From positions 1-64,000 of the forward strand of contig CANBNK010000016.1 in NCBI GenBank assembly GCA_947371015.1: a DNA stretch of 64,000 nucleotides, written 5' to 3'. Both the position numbers and the translations under genes were made by a program. The first letter of the stretch is position 1, and the number at the start of each line of letters is the position of its first letter. This DNA comes from Acetobacteraceae bacterium (GTDB lineage Bacteria; Pseudomonadota; Alphaproteobacteria; Acetobacterales; Acetobacteraceae). Positions 42,875 to 50,962 of the stretch are shown piece after piece. The notes under the pieces were generated by a model. It saw only the letters and a program-made list of their open reading frames with translations. It did not search any database and was not told where the DNA came from.

Positions 42875-43132
42875 TCAAGCCGCGGGGCGAGACGTGGTCT
42901 GCGCGGTGCCGGCGGTGGTGTTGGTACCAGCCGGACCCTGGATGGTGCCGGCGGGCTTGCCCGGCTCGGCCGCGGCCATCGAGGCATCGACCTCGTCTTC
43001 CTTCATGTTCTTCTTGAAGGATTTGATGCCGGTGGCCAGGTCGCCCATCAACCCGCTGATCTTGCCGCTGCCGAACAGCAGCAACACCACCATCAGAACA
43101 ATGGCCCAATGCCAGATGCTGAACGAACCCAT
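42875..43132 (-). CDS. tatA: Twin-arginine translocase subunit TatA
   Basis: The 85-residue protein has the TatA layout: a short N-terminus ([20 protein letters not shown]), the [20 protein letters not shown] amphipathic helix, and a hydrophilic tail of Ala, Thr and Pro. It polymerises as the translocation pore for folded proteins. Start at ATG 43132. tatB and tatC are not adjacent. Beyond its stop (42845-42875) are two copies of ATCAGGCCAGCCT-type short repeats. Confidence 0.93.
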   Translation of the reverse strand: MGSFSIWHWAIVLMVVLLLFGSGKISGLMGDLATGIKSFKKNMKEDEVDASMAAAEPGKPAGTIQGPAGTNTTAGTAQTTSRPAA

Positions 43133-43285
43133 GTGACGCCTCGACAAAACCTGTTGTGCCGCCCGCCCGGAGTATGACTGGCCGGTCAGCCCGCTGAAGG
43201 CCCCGACACTACCGTCTCGCCCCCGGCGGCGCAAACCTTCACATGGCCCGGCCCGGTGCCTGGTGCAACCGGGCGGCAGGCGAAT

Positions 43286-44257
43286 TCAGCCCTCGGCAGT
43301 AATCCCCAGCCGCCGGATCAGCGGCACCCAGCGCTCACGCTCCGCCGCCAGGAAGGCGCCGAAGGCGGTGGGGTCGCTGCCGACCACCTCAAAGCCCGCC
43401 TGTTCCATGGCCGCGCGCACGCTGGGCACGTCCAGCGCCCGCCGCGCCTCCTGCGCCAACCGCGCCACCCGCGCCGGCGGTGTGCCGGCCGGGCCGATCA
43501 GCCCGATGAAGGCGAAGCTCTCGGCCCCGGCGATGCCGCATTCCGCCAGCGTCGGCACCGCCGGCGCCTGTGCCAGCCGCGCGCCCGCCGTCACCGCCAG
43601 GCCGCGCACCTGGTCGGCGCCCAACTGCGGCAGGATGGCGGCGGCCGAGACCAGCATGGCGTCGATCCGCCCGGCCACCAGGTCGATGACCGCCGGCGGG
43701 AAGCCCCGATAGGGCACGTGCAGCAGCCGCGTGCCGGTGCGCGCCATCAGGTCTTCCATGGCCAGGTGCCCGGCCGAGCCGGCGCCGACCGAGCCGAAGC
43801 TGAGCTTGCCCGGGTTGGCCCGCGCATGGGCGACGAACTGGGCAAAGTCCCGTACCGGCAGGGCGGGATGCACCACCAGGAACTGCGCCATCCGCACCAG
43901 CTGGCTGATCGGCGCCAGGTCGTGCGCGGGGTCGTAGGGCAGGGCGGGGTACAGCGCCGGGGCGGTGGTCAGCGGGCCATTGATGGAAACGCCGAGGGTA
44001 TGGCCATCGGTCGCCTTGGCCACCGCATCGGTGCCCAGATTGCCGCCGGCGCCGCTGCGGCTTTCCGCGACGAAGGGCTGGCCGAAGACCTGGGTGAAAT
44101 GCTGGCCGACCGCGCGGGCGGCGATATCCGGCGTGGAGCCGGGCGGAAACGGCACCACCAGCTTCACCGGCCGGTCCGGCCAGGCGGCTTGCGCCTGGGC
44201 GAGGCCCGGCAGCAGGAACGGGGCGGCGAGCAGGGCACGGCGCGGCATCGGGCTCAT
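43286..44257 (-). CDS. TctC/Bug-family solute-binding protein
   Basis: The 323-residue receptor has a signal peptide (RRALLAAPFLLPGLAQAQA), VKLVVPFPPGSTPDIAARAV, the SGAGGNLGTDAVAK loop and LLHVPYRGFPPAVIDLVAG. GGAGG precedes ATG 44257. No transporter membrane genes adjoin it. Ligand unknown. Confidence 0.9.
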   Translation of the reverse strand: MSPMPRRALLAAPFLLPGLAQAQAAWPDRPVKLVVPFPPGSTPDIAARAVGQHFTQVFGQPFVAESRSGAGGNLGTDAVAKATDGHTLGVSINGPLTTAPALYPALPYDPAHDLAPISQLVRMAQFLVVHPALPVRDFAQFVAHARANPGKLSFGSVGAGSAGHLAMEDLMARTGTRLLHVPYRGFPPAVIDLVAGRIDAMLVSAAAILPQLGADQVRGLAVTAGARLAQAPAVPTLAECGIAGAESFAFIGLIGPAGTPPARVARLAQEARRALDVPSVRAAMEQAGFEVVGSDPTAFGAFLAAERERWVPLIRRLGITAEG

Positions 44258-44373
44258 CGGGCGTCCTCCGGGGGCGCTGCGGCACCCCTCATCGCCCGCT
44301 TCCACCACGCGCCGGGCCGGGCTTCAAGCCCGGGGGCCGCCTGTACGGCATGGCGCCCCGGGGTGCGGCCGCC

Positions 44374-44568
44374 TCAGCCGCGCTTTTCGGCCTGGAACAT
44401 CAGTGCGATGCCCGAGAGCAGCACCAGCGCCGTGCTGACGTGGATCAGGCCCTTGAAATTCAGCCCGTCCACGCGGCCATGGGCCATGGCCAGGCCGTAG
44501 CAGCCCGCCACCAGGAAGACCGCAAACAGCGGCACTGCGAAGCGTACGAAGAAATTTTCCTGGGGCAT
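44374..44568 (-). CDS. Small two-helix membrane protein
   Basis: The 64-residue protein (after ATG 44568, preceded by GGGAGG) has two hydrophobic helices, VRFAVPLFAVFLVAGCYGLAM and LIHVSTALVLLSGIALMF, separated by a polar turn. I do not recognise a family. Not the ORF-track start, which lies in the CHAP gene promoter. Confidence 0.65.
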   Translation of the reverse strand: MPQENFFVRFAVPLFAVFLVAGCYGLAMAHGRVDGLNFKGLIHVSTALVLLSGIALMFQAEKRG

Positions 44569-44665
44569 GGCCCGACCTCCCGTCTCGTTGCTCCGGGGTC
44601 TCTGCCCCGACGAGGGAAGGTTAGCGTCGTCATGCCCGCGGTTCCATCCAATTGTGGACAGACGT

Positions 44666-45178
44666 TCAGGTTTGCCGGGTGCCGTCGCCCGCCGGCCGCG
44701 GCAGCACGAAGCCGGCGGTGGGGAAGATGGTGATGCCGAGCGACCCGCCGGCGGGATACCAGACCCGCACCGCCGTCCAGTCATTCGCCGCCGAGACGTC
44801 CAGCACCTGCTGGTCCAGGCTGATCGGCCCGCCGCCGCGCCGGCTGTCCCAGTTGGCGTGGTCCACCCGGATTTCCCGCGCCGACATCACGCGGGAGACC
44901 ACCGCGACATGGCCATCCACCAGGCGCGCGGTCTGGCGGAACACCAGCACCGCGCCGGCCTCCGGCTGCTGGCCGCGGGCATAGCGGCCCGAGGCGGCGT
45001 CCCACCACTGGTAGCCGTCCCCGGTCAGGCGGATGTTGGCGCGCTCCCGGGCATAAGGCACGCAGTAGAGTTGGCGGCTATCCGTGGGCGGCGAGACGAC
45101 CACGGCGGCCTGCTGCACCGGTGGCGTGGCGCAGCCGGCGAGGGGGAGCAGCAGCAGGGCCTGGCGGCGTTGGATCAT
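44666..45178 (-). CDS. CHAP-domain lipoprotein
   Basis: The 170-residue protein has a lipobox (LLLPLAGC) and a CHAP amidase domain: catalytic Cys in LYCVPYARERANI, His in GHVAVVSRV and Asn/Asp in VDHANWDSRRGG. It probably cleaves peptidoglycan amide bonds at the outer membrane. Its C-terminus is proline-rich. Confidence 0.88.
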   Translation of the reverse strand: MIQRRQALLLLPLAGCATPPVQQAAVVVSPPTDSRQLYCVPYARERANIRLTGDGYQWWDAASGRYARGQQPEAGAVLVFRQTARLVDGHVAVVSRVMSAREIRVDHANWDSRRGGGPISLDQQVLDVSAANDWTAVRVWYPAGGSLGITIFPTAGFVLPRPAGDGTRQT

Positions 45179-45255
45179 CGTCGGGGTCCGTTACGTCTCG
45201 GCCCCGACCATGCCAAATCGCCAAAGCTGCGTGAAGCCTGGCGAAGGGCCTGGCG

Positions 45256-46152
45256 CTACGCCGCCTTCGCCCGCACCCCCGGCACGCCACGCAGCCGCCC
45301 GCCGGGCATCGCACCCGGCACGCTCGCCGCCAGGTCGGCCGCCAGCAGCAGCCCGTCCCAATCCACGCCGGTGGCCACGCCCATGCGCTGGAACATCCAC
45401 ACCACATCCTCCATGGCCACGTTGCCGGTGGCCCCCGGCGCAAACGGGCAGCCGCCGATGCCACCGCTGGCGGCGTCGAACACCCGCACCCCCGCCTGGT
45501 AGGCGGCGAATACATTGGCCACGCCCATGCCGTAGGTGTCGTGCCCATGGAAGGCGAAGCGCTTGCCCCAGGCCTTGATCGCCTGGGTGAACACGCGCCC
45601 GACCTGGTCCGGCGCGGCATTGCCGGTGGTGTCGCAGATCGCGATCTCAATCTCGGGGTCCAGCGCCACCACGCGCTCGACGAAATCCAGGCAATCCTGC
45701 TCCGGCACCACGCCCTCGAACGGGCAGTGGAAGGCGCAGCTCAGGTTGAAGCGGATGGGCGTGCCGCGGGCTTCCCGCACGATGGCGGAAAGGTCCGCCA
45801 GGCTGTCGCCGCGGCTGCGGTTCAGGTTGGCCTGGTTGTGGCCTTCGGTCACGGACATGAACAGGCCCAGCCGGTCGGCGCCCTGCGCCATCGCGGTCTC
45901 GAAGCCGCGGCGGTTCGGCACCAGCGTGGTGCATTCCAGGCCTTCCAACTGCTTGGCCGCCTTCAGCACGTCGGGCGTGTCGCTCATCTGCGGAATGGCG
46001 CGCGGCGAGACGAAGCTGCCGACCTCCATGCGCCGGATGCCCGCGGCATGCGCGGCGCGGACCATGGCGATTTTCGTCTCGGTCGGCACCATGGCGGCGA
46101 TGGATTGCAGCCCGTCGCGCGGGGCGACCTCGGACAGGAAAATGTCGCTCAT
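45256..46152 (-). CDS. Hydroxymethylglutaryl-CoA lyase-like enzyme
   Basis: The 298-residue TIM-barrel protein of the DRE-TIM family has VAPRDGLQ, VGSFVSPRAIPQM, ICDTTGNAAP, FHGHDTYGMGVAN and the mobile-loop GGIGGCPFAPGATGN with its cysteine. HMG-CoA lyases cut HMG-CoA to acetoacetate; paralogues act on citramalyl- or similar CoA esters. It overlaps (ATGA) the CoA-transferase gene upstream, so activation and cleavage of a 3-hydroxy-dicarboxylic acid is likely. Confidence 0.9.
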   Translation of the reverse strand: MSDIFLSEVAPRDGLQSIAAMVPTETKIAMVRAAHAAGIRRMEVGSFVSPRAIPQMSDTPDVLKAAKQLEGLECTTLVPNRRGFETAMAQGADRLGLFMSVTEGHNQANLNRSRGDSLADLSAIVREARGTPIRFNLSCAFHCPFEGVVPEQDCLDFVERVVALDPEIEIAICDTTGNAAPDQVGRVFTQAIKAWGKRFAFHGHDTYGMGVANVFAAYQAGVRVFDAASGGIGGCPFAPGATGNVAMEDVVWMFQRMGVATGVDWDGLLLAADLAASVPGAMPGGRLRGVPGVRAKAA

Positions 46153-47324
46153 CTTCTGGGTTCCTCACGCAGCATGTCGTTGAACACTTGGTCGTTGTGC
46201 TGGCCCACGGCGGGGCCGGCCCAACGCACCATCGCTTCCGGCGCCACGCCGTCGAAGCGGAACGGCGCCGCCGGATGCAGCACCTCCCCGATCAACGGGT
46301 CCTGCACCGCCATCACCAGCTTGCGGGCCTGGAAGTGCGGGTCCGCCACGGCATCCGCCATGTCGTACAGGCGGGAGCATGGCACCTCCGCCTTCTCCAG
46401 TATCGCTTCAGCCTCGGCCGCCGGCAGGGTGCGGGTCCAGGCGGCAATCGCCGTGTCCAGCCCGGCCACGTTCTCGCAGCGGGCGATGTTGTTGACGTAG
46501 CGCGGGTCGTCGGCCAGTTCGGCCCGGCCGATCGCCGCCATCAACCGCTTGAAGATCAGGTCGCTGTTGCCGGCCACGCACAGCCACTTGCCGTCCGCGC
46601 ACAGATAGGTGTTGGTCGGCGCCGCGGTCGGGATCGCCGCGCCCGCGGGCTGCCGCACTTTCCCGAACAGCCCGTATTCCGGCAGCATTCCCTCCATCAG
46701 CGAGAACACGCTGCTGACCAGGTCCACGTCGATCACGCGGCCCTTCGCGTTGGCGTCGCCCTTCACGCCCCAGCAGGCGGCGGCCACCGCCAGCGCGGCG
46801 TACATGCCCGCCAGGTCGTCACTAATAGAGACGCCGCAGCGCGGCGGCGGGTGGTCGGTCACGCCGGGGTTGGCGGTCAGGTGGCGCAGCCCGCCCAGTG
46901 CCTCGCCGATGGCGCCAAAGGCCGGCTTGTCGCGATACGGCCCATCCTGGCCATAGCCACTGACCCGCGCGATCACCAGCCGCGGGTTGGCCACATGCAG
47001 CTCCGCCGGCCCCAGCTTGTAGCGCTCCAGCTGCCCAGGGCGAAAGTTCTCCACCAGCGCGTCGGAGCGTGCCGCCAGCGCCAGCAGTTTCGCGCGGCCA
47101 TCCGCGCTTTTCAGGTCCAGCGTCACCGAAAGCTTGTTGCGGCCATGCACGCTGAACCACACGGCGTTGCCATCCACCTGGCTGCCCCAGCCGCGCACCG
47201 GGTCGCCCTCCGGCGGCTCCACCTTCACCACCTCGGCGCCCAAATCCGCCAGCAGCCGCGTGGCAAACGGCGCGGCGATGTAGTGCCCCAGCTCGACAAT
47301 CCTCAGGCCCTTGAGCGGCAGCAT
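46149..47324 (-). CDS. CaiB/BaiF-family (class III) CoA transferase
   Basis: The 391-residue enzyme has the family N-terminus LKGLRIVELGHYIAAPFATR, the catalytic aspartate region about residue 165 (DDLAGMYAALAV), VVKVEPPEGDP and NFRPGQLERY. It moves CoA between carboxylic acids. GGAGG precedes ATG 47324. It pairs with the HMG-CoA-lyase-like gene, a combination seen in itaconate or leucine-type degradation. Confidence 0.92.
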   Translation of the reverse strand: MLPLKGLRIVELGHYIAAPFATRLLADLGAEVVKVEPPEGDPVRGWGSQVDGNAVWFSVHGRNKLSVTLDLKSADGRAKLLALAARSDALVENFRPGQLERYKLGPAELHVANPRLVIARVSGYGQDGPYRDKPAFGAIGEALGGLRHLTANPGVTDHPPPRCGVSISDDLAGMYAALAVAAACWGVKGDANAKGRVIDVDLVSSVFSLMEGMLPEYGLFGKVRQPAGAAIPTAAPTNTYLCADGKWLCVAGNSDLIFKRLMAAIGRAELADDPRYVNNIARCENVAGLDTAIAAWTRTLPAAEAEAILEKAEVPCSRLYDMADAVADPHFQARKLVMAVQDPLIGEVLHPAAPFRFDGVAPEAMVRWAGPAVGQHNDQVFNDMLREEPRR

Positions 47325-47399
47325 GAACCCCCTCCGACGCAACGCGAGGATGGGGATACCCGCCACGCGCCCCGGAGAAAAGCGGCGCCATGGAAACGA

Positions 47400-47556
47400 T
47401 CTATAAACTGTTCCGGATCAGTCTCAGTCCCGAGGCCAGATTTCCTCCGGTCTCGCGTCTCTCCCGAAAGTGCCGGCGCCCTGGCATCCCTCGCCAGTTC
47501 CTCCCGCCGGCACAACCTTGCGGGGCGGAGCCAGCTGGTTCCGCCCCGGCTTTTTT
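47400..47556 (+). ncRNA. Candidate terminator-bounded small RNA
   Basis: The 266-bp gap between divergent genes holds a strong terminator at its far end with no open frame before it. Two unpaired CCTCC (anti-Shine-Dalgarno) tracts, TTTCCTCCGG and GTTCCTCCCGCCGG, precede the hairpin, as in ar14-type alphaproteobacterial sRNAs. A TATAAA sits at 47402 but no convincing -35 was found. Alternatively it is an attenuated leader of the atzG-like gene. Confidence 0.4.
47521..47556 (+). terminator. Rho-independent terminator
   Basis: CGGGGCGGA and TCCGCCCCG form a 9-bp GC stem extended by GCCAGCTGG inside, followed by GGCTTTTTT. It lies 35 bases before the atzG-like gene, so it must end an upstream transcript. 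Confidence 0.85.
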
Positions 47557-47590
47557 CGCGCCATGCTGTGCGGGAACCCGGGAGACACCC

Positions 47591-47821
47591 ATGAGCAACG
47601 CCGAAACCTTGGCCAAGGCCGCCGGCCTGGACCGTGCCTGGCGCGACCACCAGGCCGATGTCGAGGCCGCCATCGCCAGCGTCGCCAAGCTGCGCGCCGG
47701 CTTCCCGCGGACCACGGACGCCACGCGGGAACCGAGCCCCGCCTATCGTGCGGTCGGGCCGATTCAGCCCTACGGGCCAAGCGGCCCTACGGCCATCGGG
47801 CCGAAGGTGCTCGGCAAGTGA
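47591..47821 (+). CDS. AtzG-like small amidase subunit (DUF4089)
   Basis: The 76-residue helical protein (ETLAKAAGLDRAWRDHQADV...ASVAKLRAGFP) resembles AtzG/DUF4089, the small partner of 1-carboxybiuret hydrolase AtzE. Its stop overlaps the amidase GTG start (GTGA). GGGAG precedes the ATG. The pairing, not substrate, is what the sequence supports. Confidence 0.7.
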   Translation: MSNAETLAKAAGLDRAWRDHQADVEAAIASVAKLRAGFPRTTDATREPSPAYRAVGPIQPYGPSGPTAIGPKVLGK

Positions 47822-49203
47822 GCGCGCATAGCCTCTCGCTGGCCGAAGCCAGCGCGCTGATCGCGGCCAAGCGGCTCTCCCCGGTCGAGCTGCTGCAGGA
47901 CTGCTTCACCCGCATCGCCGCGGTCGAGCCGAAGCTCAACGCCTTCATCCGCCAACTGCCGGCCGAAGCCATGGCCCAGGCGCGCGAGGCCGAGGCCGAG
48001 ATCGCCTCCCACGGTCCGCGCAGCCCGATGCACGGTATTCCCGTGGGGCTGAAGGACATCATCGACCTGGCGGGCCACCCCACCACCTGCCACAGCAAGC
48101 ACCGGCTGGACCATGTCGCCGCCACCGACGCGGTGGTGACGAGCAAGCTGCGCGCCCAGGGCGCCGTGTTCCCCGGCAAGCTCAGCACGCATGAATTCGC
48201 CATCGGCGGCCCCTGCTTCGACCTGCCCTTTCCGCCCGCGCGCAACCCGTGGAACCCCGGCCACCACCCTGGCGGCTCATCGTCCGGCTCCGGCGCGGCG
48301 GTCGGCGGGCGGATGCTGCCGGCGGCGCTGGGCACCGATACCGGCGGCTCCATCCGCCACCCCGCCAGCCATTGCGGCATTGTCGGCATGAAGGCGACCT
48401 ATGGCCTGGTCTCCCGCCGCGGCGTCTTCCCGCTGGCCTTCACGCTGGACCATGTCGGCCCGATGACCCGCACGGTGCGCGACAACGCCATGCTGCTGAA
48501 CGCCATCGCCGGCTACGATGCCGGCGACCCCGGCAGCATGGCCACGCCGGCCGAGGACTATACCCGCGACCTGAACCGCGGCCTCAAGGGCCTGCGCATC
48601 GGCTTCGTCCGCCACTTCCATGAGCAGGACAGCGTCGCGTCGCCGGCCGTCATTGCCGCGCTGGAGGCCGCCGCGAAGCTGCTGGCCGCCGAGGGCGCCG
48701 AGGTCCGCGACATCACCCTGCCGAAGCTGGAGCAGTTCGGCAGCGTCAACCGCATCATCCTGCTCAGTGAGGCCGGTGCCATCCACGAGCATTGGCTGCG
48801 CGAGGCCCCCGGCGACTACGCCAATCTGACCCGCCGCCGCCTGCTGCCGGGCATGTTCGTCAGCGGGCCGGACTACGTGCAGGCGCAGCGCCAGCGCCGC
48901 GTGCTGGTCGCTGCCATCGACGCAGCCTTCCAGGACGTGGACCTGCTGCTCTGCGCTTCGTCCATGGAGGAAGCCTGCGCCATCGACGACCGGGCGGCGG
49001 TGGAGCTGACCTATCCGCGCCAGGCGCGCACGCCGTTCAACGTCTCCGGCCACCCCGCCGTCTCCGTGATGTGCGGGGTCAGCAATGGCCTGCCGCTGGG
49101 GATGCAGTTGGTGGGGCGCAACTTCGCGGAGGCCACGGTGTACCGCGCGGCGGCGGCCTATGAACGCGCGGCACCCTGGGCCGCCATGGCGCCGGGGCTG
49201 TGA
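47818..49203 (+). CDS. Amidase signature enzyme, AtzE-like
   Basis: The 461-residue amidase has the Ser-cisSer-Lys catalytic set: Lys in VGLKDIIDLAGHPTT, Ser-rich PGGSSSGSGAAV and nucleophile in GTDTGGSIRHPAS. The small gene before it suggests an AtzE/AtzG-type heterotetramer, which hydrolyses 1-carboxybiuret or related amides. The downstream TctC and GlcG genes overlap or adjoin, forming a four-gene unit. Confidence 0.9.
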   Translation: MSAHSLSLAEASALIAAKRLSPVELLQDCFTRIAAVEPKLNAFIRQLPAEAMAQAREAEAEIASHGPRSPMHGIPVGLKDIIDLAGHPTTCHSKHRLDHVAATDAVVTSKLRAQGAVFPGKLSTHEFAIGGPCFDLPFPPARNPWNPGHHPGGSSSGSGAAVGGRMLPAALGTDTGGSIRHPASHCGIVGMKATYGLVSRRGVFPLAFTLDHVGPMTRTVRDNAMLLNAIAGYDAGDPGSMATPAEDYTRDLNRGLKGLRIGFVRHFHEQDSVASPAVIAALEAAAKLLAAEGAEVRDITLPKLEQFGSVNRIILLSEAGAIHEHWLREAPGDYANLTRRRLLPGMFVSGPDYVQAQRQRRVLVAAIDAAFQDVDLLLCASSMEEACAIDDRAAVELTYPRQARTPFNVSGHPAVSVMCGVSNGLPLGMQLVGRNFAEATVYRAAAAYERAAPWAAMAPGL

Positions 49204-50264
49204 TGCCGCCCGATGACCGGAGGGCGCAGCCCGAAGGTCTGAATCGGTCGGCCCTGCCAACGCCCGATGACCGCAGGGCGCAGCCCGGAGGTCTGGATCG
49301 GTCGGCCCTGACCATCACCCGCCGCGCCCTAGCGGCGCTGCTCGCCACCCCGGCGGTGGCGCGCGCCCAGGAAGCCTTCCCCAATCGCCCGCTGCGCCTG
49401 GTGGTCGGCTTCCCGCCGGGCACCGCGGCCGACCTCACCGCGCGCCTCTCGGTGCCGATGCTCAGCGAGCGCCTCGGCCAGCCCATCATCATCGAGAACC
49501 GCCCTGGCGCCGGCAGCGGCATCGCCGCCGAGGCCGTGACGCGCGCGGCGCCGGATGGCTACACCCTGCTGCTGGCCAGCGCCGCCAACGTCATCGGCCA
49601 GCTGATGCAGCCCAACGCCACCTACGACATGAAGCGCGACTTCGCGCCCATCGCCACGCTGACGGATTTGCCGAACATCCTGGTCGCCCACCCCACCCTC
49701 GGCGTGCGCAGCGTGCGGGAGCTGATCGCCCACGCCCGCGCACGGCCGCACCAGGTGTTCTACGGCTCGTCGGGCATCGCCACCGCGCCGCATCTGTCGG
49801 GGGAGCTGTTCAACCAGATGGCCGGCGTCCGCATGGTCCACGTGCCCTATGCCGGCAGCGGCCAGGCCATGACGGACCTGCTGGAAGGCCGGGTGCAGGT
49901 GATGTTCTCGCCCGCCCCCACGGCGCGGGCGCATATCGAAAGCGGCAAGCTGCTGGCGCTGGCCACCTCCGGCGCCGAGCGCACCCAGCTTGCCGCCGGC
50001 CTGCCCACGGTGGCGGAAAGCGGCCTGCCGGGCTTCGATACCTCGATCTGGTTCGGGCTGATGGCGCCCGCCGCTACCCCGGCGCCCGTCCTGCGCCGCC
50101 TGGCCGAGGCCACCGCCGCCGTCACCGCCGCGCCGGCCATCCAGGCCCGCTTCCGCGAACAGGGCATGGACCCGCTGCCCAAGGGGCCAGAGGCCTTCGC
50201 CGCCCTGGTCGCCGCCGAACTCACCAAATGGGCCGCGGTTGTCGCCGCGGCGGGAGCACGCTGA
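49203..50264 (+). CDS. TctC/Bug-family solute-binding protein with repeat-derived N-terminus
   Basis: The 353-residue receptor has LRLVVGFPPGTAADLTARL, IIENRPGAGSGIAAEAV and MVHVPYAGSGQAMTDLLEG. Before its signal segment (TRRALAALLATPAVARAQ) lie two 17-residue repeats, PDDRRAQPEGLNRSALP and PDDRRAQPGGLDRSALT, coded by tandem family D repeats. ATG overlaps the amidase stop (TGATG). A downstream start just before TRRALA is possible but no ATG is near. Confidence 0.87.
   Translation: MPPDDRRAQPEGLNRSALPTPDDRRAQPGGLDRSALTITRRALAALLATPAVARAQEAFPNRPLRLVVGFPPGTAADLTARLSVPMLSERLGQPIIIENRPGAGSGIAAEAVTRAAPDGYTLLLASAANVIGQLMQPNATYDMKRDFAPIATLTDLPNILVAHPTLGVRSVRELIAHARARPHQVFYGSSGIATAPHLSGELFNQMAGVRMVHVPYAGSGQAMTDLLEGRVQVMFSPAPTARAHIESGKLLALATSGAERTQLAAGLPTVAESGLPGFDTSIWFGLMAPAATPAPVLRRLAEATAAVTAAPAIQARFREQGMDPLPKGPEAFAALVAAELTKWAAVVAAAGAR
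49210..49305. repeat. Tandem family D repeats within tctC
   Basis: Two copies about 53 bp apart of CGATGACCGGAGGGCGCAGC / GGTCTGAATCGGTCGGCC, differing at a few bases. They are in frame. The palindrome arms resemble those at 26847 and 41521. Confidence 0.75.
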
Positions 50265-50791
50265 TGGCCAAGCTACGCCTGGTGGAATGCCGCCGCTTCT
50301 TCCGCGCCGTGATCGAGAAGGCCGAGGAGATGCAGGTCCCGGTTTCCGTGGCCATCGTCGGCCCGGAAGGCCACCTGATCGCGCTGGAACGCATGGACGA
50401 GGCCGGCTGGATCACGCCGGAGACCGCCGCCGCCAAGGCCTTCACCATGGCCGCCTTCCGCAGCATGAGCCCGCGCTTCTCGGATGGCCTGGTGACCCAG
50501 CACTGGCTGCGCGAGCGCAACCCGCAACTGGCGATCAACGCCGCCGTCTTCACCGGTGGCAAGATTTTCATCAGCGGCGGCGCTGCGCCGATCTTCCGCG
50601 GGCAGGAAATGGTCGGCGCCTACGGCATCTCCGGCGGCACCTCGGACCAGGACGAGGTCATGGGCCAATACGCGCGGGACAAGCTGAAATGGCTGCACGC
50701 CCCGGCCAAGGACGAAACGCCGCCGGAGGTGAAGGCGCATATCAACGCGATCTACGACAAGATCGGTATGGACAAGAAGAAGAACCTGTAG
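50264..50791 (+). CDS. HbpS/GlcG family (DUF336) protein
   Basis: The 175-residue second DUF336 protein in the window: VECRRFFRAVIEKAEEMQVP, VSVAIVGPEGHLIALERMD, AINAAVFTGGKIFISGGAAP and YGISGGTSDQDEV. Cofactor-binding proteins of unclear role, here ending the AtzGE-TctC operon; the start overlaps the tctC stop. Compared with the 14975 gene it is longer at the C-terminus, ending in a charged KKKN tail. Confidence 0.82.
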   Translation: MAKLRLVECRRFFRAVIEKAEEMQVPVSVAIVGPEGHLIALERMDEAGWITPETAAAKAFTMAAFRSMSPRFSDGLVTQHWLRERNPQLAINAAVFTGGKIFISGGAAPIFRGQEMVGAYGISGGTSDQDEVMGQYARDKLKWLHAPAKDETPPEVKAHINAIYDKIGMDKKKNL

Positions 50792-50809
50792 CCCGCGTCG
50801 CTCCCCTCC

Positions 50810-50840
50810 GTCATGGCCGGGCTTGTCCCGGCCATCCACG
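50810..50840. repeat. Dispersed palindrome (GGCCGGGCTTGTCCCGGCC type)
   Basis: CATGGCCGGGCTTGTCCCGG followed by CCATCCACG is a hairpin that recurs widely in alphaproteobacterial intergenic regions and spawns the spurious peptide MAGLVPAIHA. The rest of the gap to 50962 holds a degenerate direct repeat of CACCTTGGCTACCGGC. Confidence 0.75.
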
Positions 50841-50962
50841 CCGGGCCGCTGGCCGCGCGCCACGACGCCACCTTGGCTACCGGCTTCAGCCGGCCCCCTG
50901 CTCGCCGGCCTGAGCCAACCACCTTGGCAACCGGCATCCCGCCGCTACCCCGGTCGCCGGCC

